Source: Paraburkholderia podalyriae
Lineage (GTDB): Bacteria; Pseudomonadota; Gammaproteobacteria; Burkholderiales; Burkholderiaceae
Length of the DNA stretch: 64,000 bases
Reading direction: 5' to 3'
Assembly: GCF_014397785.1 (NCBI RefSeq)
Contig: NZ_VZQQ01000002.1
Location: 186,001-250,000 of the forward strand
Numbering within the stretch: position 1 is the first letter of the stretch; the number at the start of each line of letters is the position of its first letter. Shown one piece after another: positions 46,799 through 54,727 of this stretch. Both the position numbers and the translations under genes were made by a program. The notes beneath the pieces are model-generated. The model was not told where the DNA came from and made no database searches. It saw only the letters and a list, made by a program, of their open reading frames with translations.

Positions 46799-49700
46799 GA
46801 GGCGCTCCGCAAATGCTGGATCAGTGGCTTGAAGACGATCGCGGCGAGGCTGCCGAACGGTTCGTCGAGCGTAAGCGGTGTGCCGCGCAGCGCGATGCGC
46901 AACGCGGGGTCGTCCGATTCGCCGCGCACGCGGTCGTTGATCCACACGCCCTGCGCCGCCGATTCGCTTTCGCTGACCCTCGCCCATGCGCTTTTCGGGA
47001 AGAAACGCAGCGGCAGCCGTCGGCCGGCACTGAAGAGCGCAGCCAACGGCGCGAGTTCGTCGAGCGGAGCCGCGACGGGCGCGAGCTCGAAGCTCTCGCC
47101 GCTGCCATGCCATACGGTGCGGCGCGGACCGTCCGGCTGCGCCGCGCAATAGACCAGATGGGCGAGCCACGCAGACAGATAGTCGCGCGCGCTGGCTTTG
47201 GCATAACGAAAGATCACTTGTCCCGTTCCGGTCAGCAGGTTCAACGTGCCGCGCAATTCCAGCGGCGTTTCGGCGGACTCGCGCAGCAGCGCGTCGTAGT
47301 CGCCGAACAGGGTGACGGTGCTATCGATGCCGTCGCCGCCCCGCGGCCAGCGCGGCGCGACGTCGAGCACGAACGGCAAACGCTCGACGCCGGCGGCCAC
47401 TTCGCGTCGAACGCGTTGCGCCAACTGCCGCAGCGCGGACAGTTCGCGCGCGCGCCACACCGCGCCAGTCGCGCCGCCGGGCAACTCGGGGCTCGCCTCG
47501 GCGACGCGTTGCACGCGGCTGAACATCGCGTCGTCCGCGGAGTCGGCGTCGAGCAGCACCGGCAGCAGCCGTTCGGCGAGCGCGTCGCGGCCCGCGTAGT
47601 CGAGATCGAACGGCTCGGTATCGAGCAACTCGCCCTGCGCATCCGACAACGCGATACCGAGCCGGTCGCGCAGCAGCGCGCGCGCCGGATGACGCCAGAA
47701 GCGCACGAAGTCGTCGAGCTCGATCTCGTGCGCGTCTTCCGGCGCCAGCGGCTGGTCGAAGAACGGCGCGGCGGCGGCATGGTGGGGTTCGGCGAGCAGC
47801 GTGGCCAGCTCGGCGCGATCGGCGTCGTAGGTGAACAGGTCGGGCTGCGCCGAGAAGTAGTCCGACGCGAACGCCTGCAACGGATGCTCGACGATGAACT
47901 CGCGCCGCGCGCTGTCGACCTCGGCCGGACTCGCGTCCTTGCCCGCCGACACCTGCGCGAGATGATCGAGCAGTTCGTCGACGAGAGCGGCCGGCGGCAG
48001 CGGCGCGTTATCGCGAATGCTGCGTCCGGCGTAGGCGATGAAGAGCCGCTCGCGCGCGGCGAGCAGCAGATCGAGGAACAGATTGCGCTCGTCGTCGCGG
48101 CGCTGACGATCGCCGGCCTTGCCGAACACGGCCATCAGATCGAACTCGTCGGCACGCGCGAGCGACGGCAGCACGCCGTCGTCCATGCCGAGCAGGCAGA
48201 CGACGCGGAACGGCAAACCACGCAAGCTCGTCAGCGAAGAAAACGTCACGCTGCCCCAGGGCACACCGCCGCGCGCGGGGTCGTCGAGCGCTTCGGTAAG
48301 CGCGGTGCGCACCACCGACGCCGGCAGCAATACATGCTGCGCGCCGGCCTGCATCGCGGCGCTCATTGCGTCCAGCGCGTCGCGCACGGCCGCGAGCGAA
48401 TCGGCGAACTCGACGCCGCCGTCGAAGCACTGTCCGAGCGTTTCGAGCAGCTGCTGCGACCAGTCGGCCGGCGTGCGCTCGATCGCGCAGCTCGCCGCGA
48501 AGCTCTCGATGTCGTCGACGAAACGCGACAGACGGCCGAGCAATTCGGCGCCCGAACCGTCCGCGCCCTCGACCGGCAGCCACGCATCGACCGGCTCGCC
48601 ACCGGCCGGCATCGCATAGCCGAGGTAGAGGCGCGTCAGCGCATCGGCGAACGTATGACGCGCGACCGGCACGTGCTCGCCAACCGGTTCGAGCGGCGCC
48701 AGCCCACGCCGCGCGCCGGCCGCCGCGAGCCATTCCTGCGCGGCTTCGAGCGAATTCGCATCGATGCCGTAACGCACCGCGACCGCATCGACGCGCAGCC
48801 ATTCGACCAGATCCGGCGCGCCGACGCTGCGCTCCGGCAGCGCGAGCCAGTCGAGCAGCAGACGCGCGACCGGATTGGCCTGCGACGGCGGCAAGCCGGT
48901 GATCCGATACGGAATGCGGCGCGTGTCGCCGGCGGGAGTCGTGCCGAACACCGCGTCGATCAGCGGACCGGCCGCCGCGAGATCGGACACGGCGACCAGC
49001 ACGTCGGACGGCTGCAGATCGTCGAACTCGTCGAACCAGCCGAGCAGGCGGTCGTGCAGCACTTCCAGCTGCCGCGACAGGCTATGGCAGACATGCACCT
49101 CAATACCGCGCTCGATGGGCAACGCGTCGGCATCGGCTTCATCGCGCAGATCGAGGATGCCGTTCTGCACGGCGGCGAGCCAGCTCGGCTCGGGGTTTTC
49201 GGTGAAATCGCCAGTCTCGGCGGATGCGGCGCTTTCGGTCAGCTCGTGCAGCATATGCAACTGCGCCTGAGTCTGCCGTCCCCATTCGGCGAGCAGCGGA
49301 TGACCGACTTCCTGATAGTCGAGCTGCCCCGCCGCGTCGAGTGCCTGCACGCGCCCTTCGCTCACGACGTCGAACCAGAACTCGCGGCATGGGTTCATCA
49401 CGTACAGACGCACGTCGATCCAGCGCGACAGTGCGCGCAACAACGCAATATGCAGCGGCGGCATGGTCGGCAGCGCGAACACGCTGACCGCCTCGGGCCA
49501 TTGCGCGTTCGAGATTGCCTCGAGATCGAGCGCGTCGATTTCATCGAGGAACCGGTACGCGGGCGGCAGCGCGGCCGCGGACGTTTGCGCGTGAGCGCCG
49601 GCTTGCGCGAGCTCCGCGAGCACCGCACGCCACAGCGCCGCCTGCCAGCGCTCGTCCTCGCGCGCCGCGTCGCTCGCGCCGGTGAGACGCGGACCGGTGT

Positions 49701-50196
49701 CGTCCGCCGCGCCACTCGCGAAGATCGAGCCGCCCTTCTGCCATTGCAGCAGCCATTCAGGGCGATAGGTCAGATAGTGATCGAGCACGGTCGCGACCCG
49801 CCGCGCGAGTTCGTAGCGCATCGACGCGTCGGCGGCATCGAGATAGGTGCGCAGACGCGGCGACGCGTTCCACGGTGGCGCCTGGTCCGCCTGATCCCCA
49901 TTCTCCAGCAGCCGATAGCAGCGCCACACGAGCCGGTCAGGCGCGAACGGCGAATGCTTCGGCACCTCGATCACGCCGCCGATCTGCGCCCACAGCCATT
50001 GCGCGAGATAACAAAAGTTAACATTCGCGCAGATACCTTGGCGCGCGGCGATATCGAGCTCGAGCCGCCGGCGCACGGCCGCGCTCGGCACGATCACGGG
50101 CCGCGCGGTCCACGGGTCGGACGGTGCTTGCGCGAGGTCGCCGAGCAGCGCGCCGACCAGCGTTTCGTAGCGGTTCGAGTAGAAGAGCTGAAGCAT
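46795..50196 (-). CDS. recC: Exodeoxyribonuclease V subunit gamma, RecC
   Basis: 1133 residues from MLQLFYSNRYETLVGALLGD; the frame continues upstream without other support. RecC recognises Chi and holds the dead helicase and nuclease folds: VIVPSAAVRRRLELDIAARQ, NVNFCYLAQWLWAQIGG, FSSLTSLRGLPFRVVCLLGM, DDERNLFLDLLLAARERLFI and YAGRSIRDNAPLPPAALVDE are family hallmarks. First gene of the recCBD operon, divergent from the FUSC gene with about 210 bases between. The E. coli insertion of ptrA between recC and recB is absent. Confidence 0.96.
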   Translation of the reverse strand: MLQLFYSNRYETLVGALLGDLAQAPSDPWTARPVIVPSAAVRRRLELDIAARQGICANVNFCYLAQWLWAQIGGVIEVPKHSPFAPDRLVWRCYRLLENGDQADQAPPWNASPRLRTYLDAADASMRYELARRVATVLDHYLTYRPEWLLQWQKGGSIFASGAADDTGPRLTGASDAAREDERWQAALWRAVLAELAQAGAHAQTSAAALPPAYRFLDEIDALDLEAISNAQWPEAVSVFALPTMPPLHIALLRALSRWIDVRLYVMNPCREFWFDVVSEGRVQALDAAGQLDYQEVGHPLLAEWGRQTQAQLHMLHELTESAASAETGDFTENPEPSWLAAVQNGILDLRDEADADALPIERGIEVHVCHSLSRQLEVLHDRLLGWFDEFDDLQPSDVLVAVSDLAAAGPLIDAVFGTTPAGDTRRIPYRITGLPPSQANPVARLLLDWLALPERSVGAPDLVEWLRVDAVAVRYGIDANSLEAAQEWLAAAGARRGLAPLEPVGEHVPVARHTFADALTRLYLGYAMPAGGEPVDAWLPVEGADGSGAELLGRLSRFVDDIESFAASCAIERTPADWSQQLLETLGQCFDGGVEFADSLAAVRDALDAMSAAMQAGAQHVLLPASVVRTALTEALDDPARGGVPWGSVTFSSLTSLRGLPFRVVCLLGMDDGVLPSLARADEFDLMAVFGKAGDRQRRDDERNLFLDLLLAARERLFIAYAGRSIRDNAPLPPAALVDELLDHLAQVSAGKDASPAEVDSARREFIVEHPLQAFASDYFSAQPDLFTYDADRAELATLLAEPHHAAAAPFFDQPLAPEDAHEIELDDFVRFWRHPARALLRDRLGIALSDAQGELLDTEPFDLDYAGRDALAERLLPVLLDADSADDAMFSRVQRVAEASPELPGGATGAVWRARELSALRQLAQRVRREVAAGVERLPFVLDVAPRWPRGGDGIDSTVTLFGDYDALLRESAETPLELRGTLNLLTGTGQVIFRYAKASARDYLSAWLAHLVYCAAQPDGPRRTVWHGSGESFELAPVAAPLDELAPLAALFSAGRRLPLRFFPKSAWARVSESESAAQGVWINDRVRGESDDPALRIALRGTPLTLDEPFGSLAAIVFKPLIQHLRSAS

Positions 50197-50409
50197 GGAT
50201 TCCAGATGACATTTGGCACGCGGATGGTCCGCGAGCGATGCGCGCAAGCCACCGCGAACATTGAAGCGACAGCATAACAAACCCGTCCCCCGGGCATAAC
50301 CTGGCCGAATGGATGAGGTCAGAACGCGCGCAAAATCAGTTAGACTCGACGGCAGTTTCGCGCTGTCTTTCCAACTGCGGTTTTCTCGGTGAATGGATTC
50401 AGGTAGTCG

Positions 50410-52926
50410 ATGCGCTATTCGGTCGAAATAAGAAAATTCCTTTATAGCCAGTATTTTTATGGCGGCCTGCGCATCGCGGTCGGCGTGTCGTTACCGGCCA
50501 TCCTGTGCCTGCTCGTGTTCCACGATCGCGAGCTTGGCTTCACGATTGCGACCGGCGCGCTCGGCGCCTGCGTCGTCGACATGCCGGGCCCGCTCAAGTA
50601 CAAGCACAACGAGATGCTGGCCTGCTCGGTGATCGGCTTTCTGTCCGCGCTCGCCACCGGCCTCGCCACCGTCAATCCGATCGCGCTCTGGTGCACGGTC
50701 GTGCCGCTCACGTTCGTGCTGTCGCTGATCGTCGTGTACGGCAACCGCTGGCCGCAGATCAGCTTCGCGACGCTGTTCATGATGATCATGACGCTGGAGG
50801 AGCACTTCACGCCGCTGCAGGCGCTCGTCAACGCGTCGTGGATTCTGCTCGGCGGTCTCTGGTACACGTACTGGTCGACCTTCGTGAGCCGCTGGATGAT
50901 GCATCGGATCGAGCAACAGGCGCTCGCCGAAAGCGTGTTCGCGTGCGCGGACTATCTGCTCGCGCGCGCCGCGTTCTACGATCTCGACAACGATCTCGAC
51001 GAGTGTTATCGCAACCTCGTCGACAAGCAGATCTCCGCGGTCGAGCGTCAGGACGCCGCGCGCGACATCGTGCTGCGCAATCTCCCCAGGTTCAAGCGCG
51101 GCAAGCTCGAACCACGCCGCGCGATGCTGTACAACCTGTTCATCAATACCGTCGATCTGCACGAGTCGTTCGTCGGCGCGCAAACCGATTACACGCTCGT
51201 GCGCAGCACGTTCGGCGGCTCGGATCTGCTGGTGTTCTATCGCGATCTGATCCGCAAGGCGGCGGAAGATCTCGAGGAGATCGGCCTCGCGGTGCTGCAG
51301 AACCAGGCGCCGCGCAAGCGCGTGAACGTGAAAGCCGAATTGCGCGCGATCGAGTATGAAATCGAGCTGATGCGCAAGCAGGAACTGCCGACGCAGAACC
51401 CCGAGGCGTATTCGGCGGTGTCGTCGAATTTCCGCCGCATCTGGAGCGCCACGCGGCTGATCGACAAGATGCGCCGAAGCCTCGCCGCCGAACCGAGCCC
51501 GACCGAAACCGAACTGCGCATCGACCAGGCGCTGAGCCGCTTCGTGTCGAGCCGGCGCGTGCCGTTCGGACAAATCTTCTCGAATCTGACGATGGCCTCG
51601 CCGAGCTTTCGCCACGCGTTGCGCGTGACGATCGCGGTCGCCGTGGGCTTCTGGCTCGGCCGTCTGTTGCCGCTCACGAACGCGTACTGGATCGTGATGA
51701 CCACCGTGATCATCCTGAAACCCGGCTACTCGCTGACCAAGCAGCGCAACGGGCAGCGGATCATCGGCACGCTGATCGGCTGCGCGGCGAGTATCGCGCT
51801 GATCATCTTCGTGAAGGAGCCGCACATCCTGATGGTCGTGATGTTCGCGTCGATGGTGATGAGCTACAGCCTTCTGCTGTTCAACTACGCGGCGAGCGTC
51901 GTGTTTACGTCGTCGTATGTGCTGCTGCTGTTCCATCTGCTCGCGCCGGGCAGCATGCGCATCATCGGCGAGCGCGCGATCGACACCGTGGTCGGTTGCG
52001 CGATCGCGATCGCGGCGAGTCATCTGTTCCCGTACTGGGAGTACCGCTTGATGGGCAAGCTCGTCAACAACATGATCAGCGCGACGCGGCAGTATCTCGA
52101 AGCGAGCTGGTGGTGGAGCGGCAAGCCCGCCGCGGCGGTGGTCGCGACCGTGACCGAGGCGGGCGCGCGTGCGCCGGCGGCGGCGATGGCAGACCCGGCG
52201 CTCGGCTTTGGCGGGCCGGCGTTTGCTGTCGCTGGAGTCGAAGCTGAAGTGGATGGCGGCGTCGGTGCGCGCGGCGCTGGGCGCGCCAGCCTGGCACAGC
52301 AGCTCGCCGACGCTAGCGACAAGGCGAACCCAGGCAACGCCACCCATGACACCGCCACGATCCGCAATGCGACCGCGCGCCCGGCAAGCGGTGCATCGGC
52401 CGCTGCCGCCGTGGCGGCCACCGCGCTCGACCGCGACTACCGCTATCGCCTCGCGCGCAAGAACGTCCACGTGGCGTTCGCGAATCTCGGCCAGGCGTTC
52501 CAGCGGATGATGCTCGAACCGAAGTCCGCGCAAAAGTTCGTGCCGGAGCTGAACGGTCTGCTGGTGCGCAGCCACGTGCTCGCGTCGCAGATCACGGCCG
52601 CCGCGCCGCTGTTGCGCACCTCCGCGCAACAGCAGCAACAGGTCGAGGACATCTCGCTACAGCCGCTGCAACGCGCGTTGAGCCTCGTGCGCGACAACCT
52701 GCGCGCCGCCGAAGCCGGCACCGCGTTGCCGGCCGAGCAAGGCGAGCAGATCAAGCTGATGAGTCGCGAGCTCGATGCGATGGTCGTCAAAACGGAGAAA
52801 TCGCCGGACTATACGGCCGATGCCGTGCACGACACGAAGCTGCTCGCGCATCAATGCAAGCAGATGCTCGCGGCGTCCGCGCAGATTCGCAAAGACGCGA
52901 GCATGATCCGGCTGCCGGAGCAATGA
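50410..52926 (+). CDS. FUSC/YccS-type inner-membrane transporter
   Basis: 838 residues. Two sets of membrane helices lie at about 18-165 and 395-545, each followed by a cytoplasmic domain, the layout of the YccS/FUSC family (aromatic-acid and fusaric-acid exporters). Visible pieces include RIAVGVSLPAILCLLVFHDR and WIVMTTVIILKPGYSLTKQR, the second being a family hallmark. An Ala/Gly-rich insert at about 590-675 interrupts the C-terminal domain. No membrane-fusion partner is nearby, so the substrate is unknown. Monocistronic. Confidence 0.88.
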   Translation: MRYSVEIRKFLYSQYFYGGLRIAVGVSLPAILCLLVFHDRELGFTIATGALGACVVDMPGPLKYKHNEMLACSVIGFLSALATGLATVNPIALWCTVVPLTFVLSLIVVYGNRWPQISFATLFMMIMTLEEHFTPLQALVNASWILLGGLWYTYWSTFVSRWMMHRIEQQALAESVFACADYLLARAAFYDLDNDLDECYRNLVDKQISAVERQDAARDIVLRNLPRFKRGKLEPRRAMLYNLFINTVDLHESFVGAQTDYTLVRSTFGGSDLLVFYRDLIRKAAEDLEEIGLAVLQNQAPRKRVNVKAELRAIEYEIELMRKQELPTQNPEAYSAVSSNFRRIWSATRLIDKMRRSLAAEPSPTETELRIDQALSRFVSSRRVPFGQIFSNLTMASPSFRHALRVTIAVAVGFWLGRLLPLTNAYWIVMTTVIILKPGYSLTKQRNGQRIIGTLIGCAASIALIIFVKEPHILMVVMFASMVMSYSLLLFNYAASVVFTSSYVLLLFHLLAPGSMRIIGERAIDTVVGCAIAIAASHLFPYWEYRLMGKLVNNMISATRQYLEASWWWSGKPAAAVVATVTEAGARAPAAAMADPALGFGGPAFAVAGVEAEVDGGVGARGAGRASLAQQLADASDKANPGNATHDTATIRNATARPASGASAAAAVAATALDRDYRYRLARKNVHVAFANLGQAFQRMMLEPKSAQKFVPELNGLLVRSHVLASQITAAAPLLRTSAQQQQQVEDISLQPLQRALSLVRDNLRAAEAGTALPAEQGEQIKLMSRELDAMVVKTEKSPDYTADAVHDTKLLAHQCKQMLAASAQIRKDASMIRLPEQ

Positions 52927-52945
52927 AGCGGCAAGTGCGCTGCGG

Positions 52946-53155
52946 TTATTGCGCGACGCCGCTCGCCGGTTTGATCGCGTTGGCCGCCGCGGCCGCCTGC
53001 GAAGCCAACGACGGCACCTGCGGACTCTCGCTGTCGAACTCGTGCTTTTCGCGGATCGCGTTGTAGATCAACGTGGCGATCACGAGCAGTATCGCCACCA
53101 CGATAAAGACGGCGATGCCAAAGGTCGGGTTCTTCCTGCGCGGCGGTTTGTTCAT
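52946..53155 (-). CDS. Small single-span membrane protein
   Basis: 69 residues from MNKPPRRKNPTFGIAVFIVV. A positively charged N-terminus precedes one membrane helix (about 12-32), then a polar stretch and an Ala-rich tail (SLASQAAAAANAIKPASGVA). The frame is open further upstream (53206) but the charged start suits 53155. Convergent with the FUSC gene. Function unknown. Confidence 0.65.
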   Translation of the reverse strand: MNKPPRRKNPTFGIAVFIVVAILLVIATLIYNAIREKHEFDSESPQVPSLASQAAAAANAIKPASGVAQ

Positions 53156-53330
53156 GAAGCGGGCTCGGTTCGCGAAGCAGTCGCGGATGGGTCGGGAAGG
53201 CGGCATTCTACGCCGACGGGGCTTGCACGCGGCTTGCAGACGAGCGGAGCGAGTGACACGGTTGACGGTGGCGTGCCCGCTTTAGAGGCAGCAAGCAGCG
53301 CACCGGGTGTCCATCGATCGTCCGCGACTA

Positions 53331-53804
53331 TCAGGTCACCGCCGAAGAGCGCACTGGCAACGCCGTCGAATACTTGATCTGCTCCATAGCAAAGCTCGAA
53401 CTGACGTCGTACAGCGGCACGGCCGTGATCAGCTGCTTGTAGATCCGGTCGTAGTCGTCGATATCGGAGACCACCACGCGCAGCAGATAGTCGGTCTCGC
53501 CGCTCATCCGGTAGACCTCGACCACTTCCGGAATGTCGCGCACCGCTTGCGTGAACGCGGCGGCCCACGCCTCCGTGTGCTGATTGGTACGCACCGCCAC
53601 GAACACCGTGGTACCGACGCCGAGCTTGCGGGCGTCGCACAGCGCCACCTGCGCGCGAATCACGCCCGCCTCCTTCAGGCGCTGCAGCCGCTTCCAGCAA
53701 GGCGTCTGTGACAGGTTCACGCGCTGCGCGAGTTCGGCGATCGGCATCGTCGCGTCTACCTGCAGCAGTTCGAGCAGCTTCCGATCGATGATATCCATAG
53801 CCAT
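53331..53804 (-). CDS. Lrp/AsnC-family regulator
   Basis: 157 residues. HTH: MDIIDRKLLELLQVDATMPI, ELAQRVNLSQTPCWKRLQRL. The RAM/AsnC ligand domain follows: VFVAVRTNQHTEAWAAAFTQ, VVEVYRMSGETDYLLRVVVS. Such proteins sense amino acids. It is divergent from a cysteine-dioxygenase-like gene 139 bases away, which makes cysteine or a related thiol a reasonable ligand guess. GGGG lies before the ATG. Confidence 0.9.
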   Translation of the reverse strand: MAMDIIDRKLLELLQVDATMPIAELAQRVNLSQTPCWKRLQRLKEAGVIRAQVALCDARKLGVGTTVFVAVRTNQHTEAWAAAFTQAVRDIPEVVEVYRMSGETDYLLRVVVSDIDDYDRIYKQLITAVPLYDVSSSFAMEQIKYSTALPVRSSAVT

Positions 53805-53884
53805 ACCACCACCCCTTTATAGGAAATTATTCTACTTTTCTGACAGTCGGGGGAATTATATGGAAACTCTTTCTCCGGCCATAC

Positions 53885-53904
53885 CGGTATAAATATCGAT
53901 ACCG
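53885..53904. promoter_or_regulatory. Inverted repeat in the lrp/dioxygenase divergent promoter region
   Basis: CGGTAT (53885-53890) and ATACCG (53899-53904) are perfect inverse copies eight bases apart, in an A/T-rich stretch 40 bases before the dioxygenase start. Likely the site for the adjacent Lrp-type regulator. Confidence 0.45.
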
Positions 53905-53943
53905 AAAATTGCCGACCAGCAGCGCACACGCTGCATCAAAACC

Positions 53944-54612
53944 ATGAGCGACGACCTTCGCGCCACCGCTTTCGAGCATCTTCCCGACTACCTGAAGTCG
54001 CGGCCGGCCCCGGCCCGACCAGAAGCCGCCGCGTTGCCGCCGCACACGCTGGGCGAGATCGGGCGCACGCCGCTCGAGCGGCTGTGCGACACACTGGACG
54101 CAATGTTCGAAAGCTGCGCGAAATTCCCGGAACCGTCGCATTCGACGTTCTTCGCACGCATCATGCGGCTCGCGCTCGCCGAGGCGGCCGCCGACCCGTC
54201 GCTGCTCGCACCGATGCAACGCGAAGGTGCCGCCGGCAGCTATCGGCGCCACCTGCTCGTCGCCGATCCGCAAGGCCGCTACGCGATTGCCGCGCTGGTC
54301 TGGCAGCCCGGCCAGGCGAGCCCGGTGCACGCGCATCACACGTGGTGCGGTTACGCGGTGGTCGAAGGCAAGCTGAGCGAAACGATCTTCGAATGGGACG
54401 ACGTGCGGCAATGCGCGAGCACGCTGCGCGCCCTGGCGCGCAAACGCGGCGCGGTGTCGTTCGTGCGCAGCGGCCGTGCTGCGATTCATCGGCTCGGCAA
54501 CTGCAGCGATGCGCCGGCCGTGTCGCTACATATCTATGGCGTCGAAGGCGCGCGGATCGGCACTCACGTGAACGACATCGTGCGCGTGACCGACGCGGCG
54601 GAGCTGGTTTGA
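53944..54612 (+). CDS. Cysteine dioxygenase-type cupin enzyme
   Basis: 222 residues. The cupin iron site is visible: QASPVHAHHTWCGYAVVEGK gives the two first histidines, and AAIHRLGNCSDAPAVSLHIY the later histidine. These match the cysteine / 3-mercaptopropionate dioxygenase family, which oxidises a thiol to a sulfinate with O2 and Fe(II). Which thiol is used is not settled. The first 50 residues are a variable, Pro/Ala-rich lead. Divergent from an Lrp-type regulator that probably controls it. Confidence 0.85.
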   Translation: MSDDLRATAFEHLPDYLKSRPAPARPEAAALPPHTLGEIGRTPLERLCDTLDAMFESCAKFPEPSHSTFFARIMRLALAEAAADPSLLAPMQREGAAGSYRRHLLVADPQGRYAIAALVWQPGQASPVHAHHTWCGYAVVEGKLSETIFEWDDVRQCASTLRALARKRGAVSFVRSGRAAIHRLGNCSDAPAVSLHIYGVEGARIGTHVNDIVRVTDAAELV

Positions 54613-54727
54613 CGCTTGCACGTCACGACGTGACGTGATCGCGCGATTACGCCGTTACCCGATTACGCAGTCACGCGAACAACCAGGCACGTGGCCGTCG
54701 TCGCACGGCCCTCAACAAACGCCCGCG

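Noticed and set aside
46799..47170. Longer form of recB starting inside recC
   Set aside because: The extension is antigenic-looking Arg-rich shadow of recC; ATG 46798 overlaps the recC stop exactly as recD does with recB.
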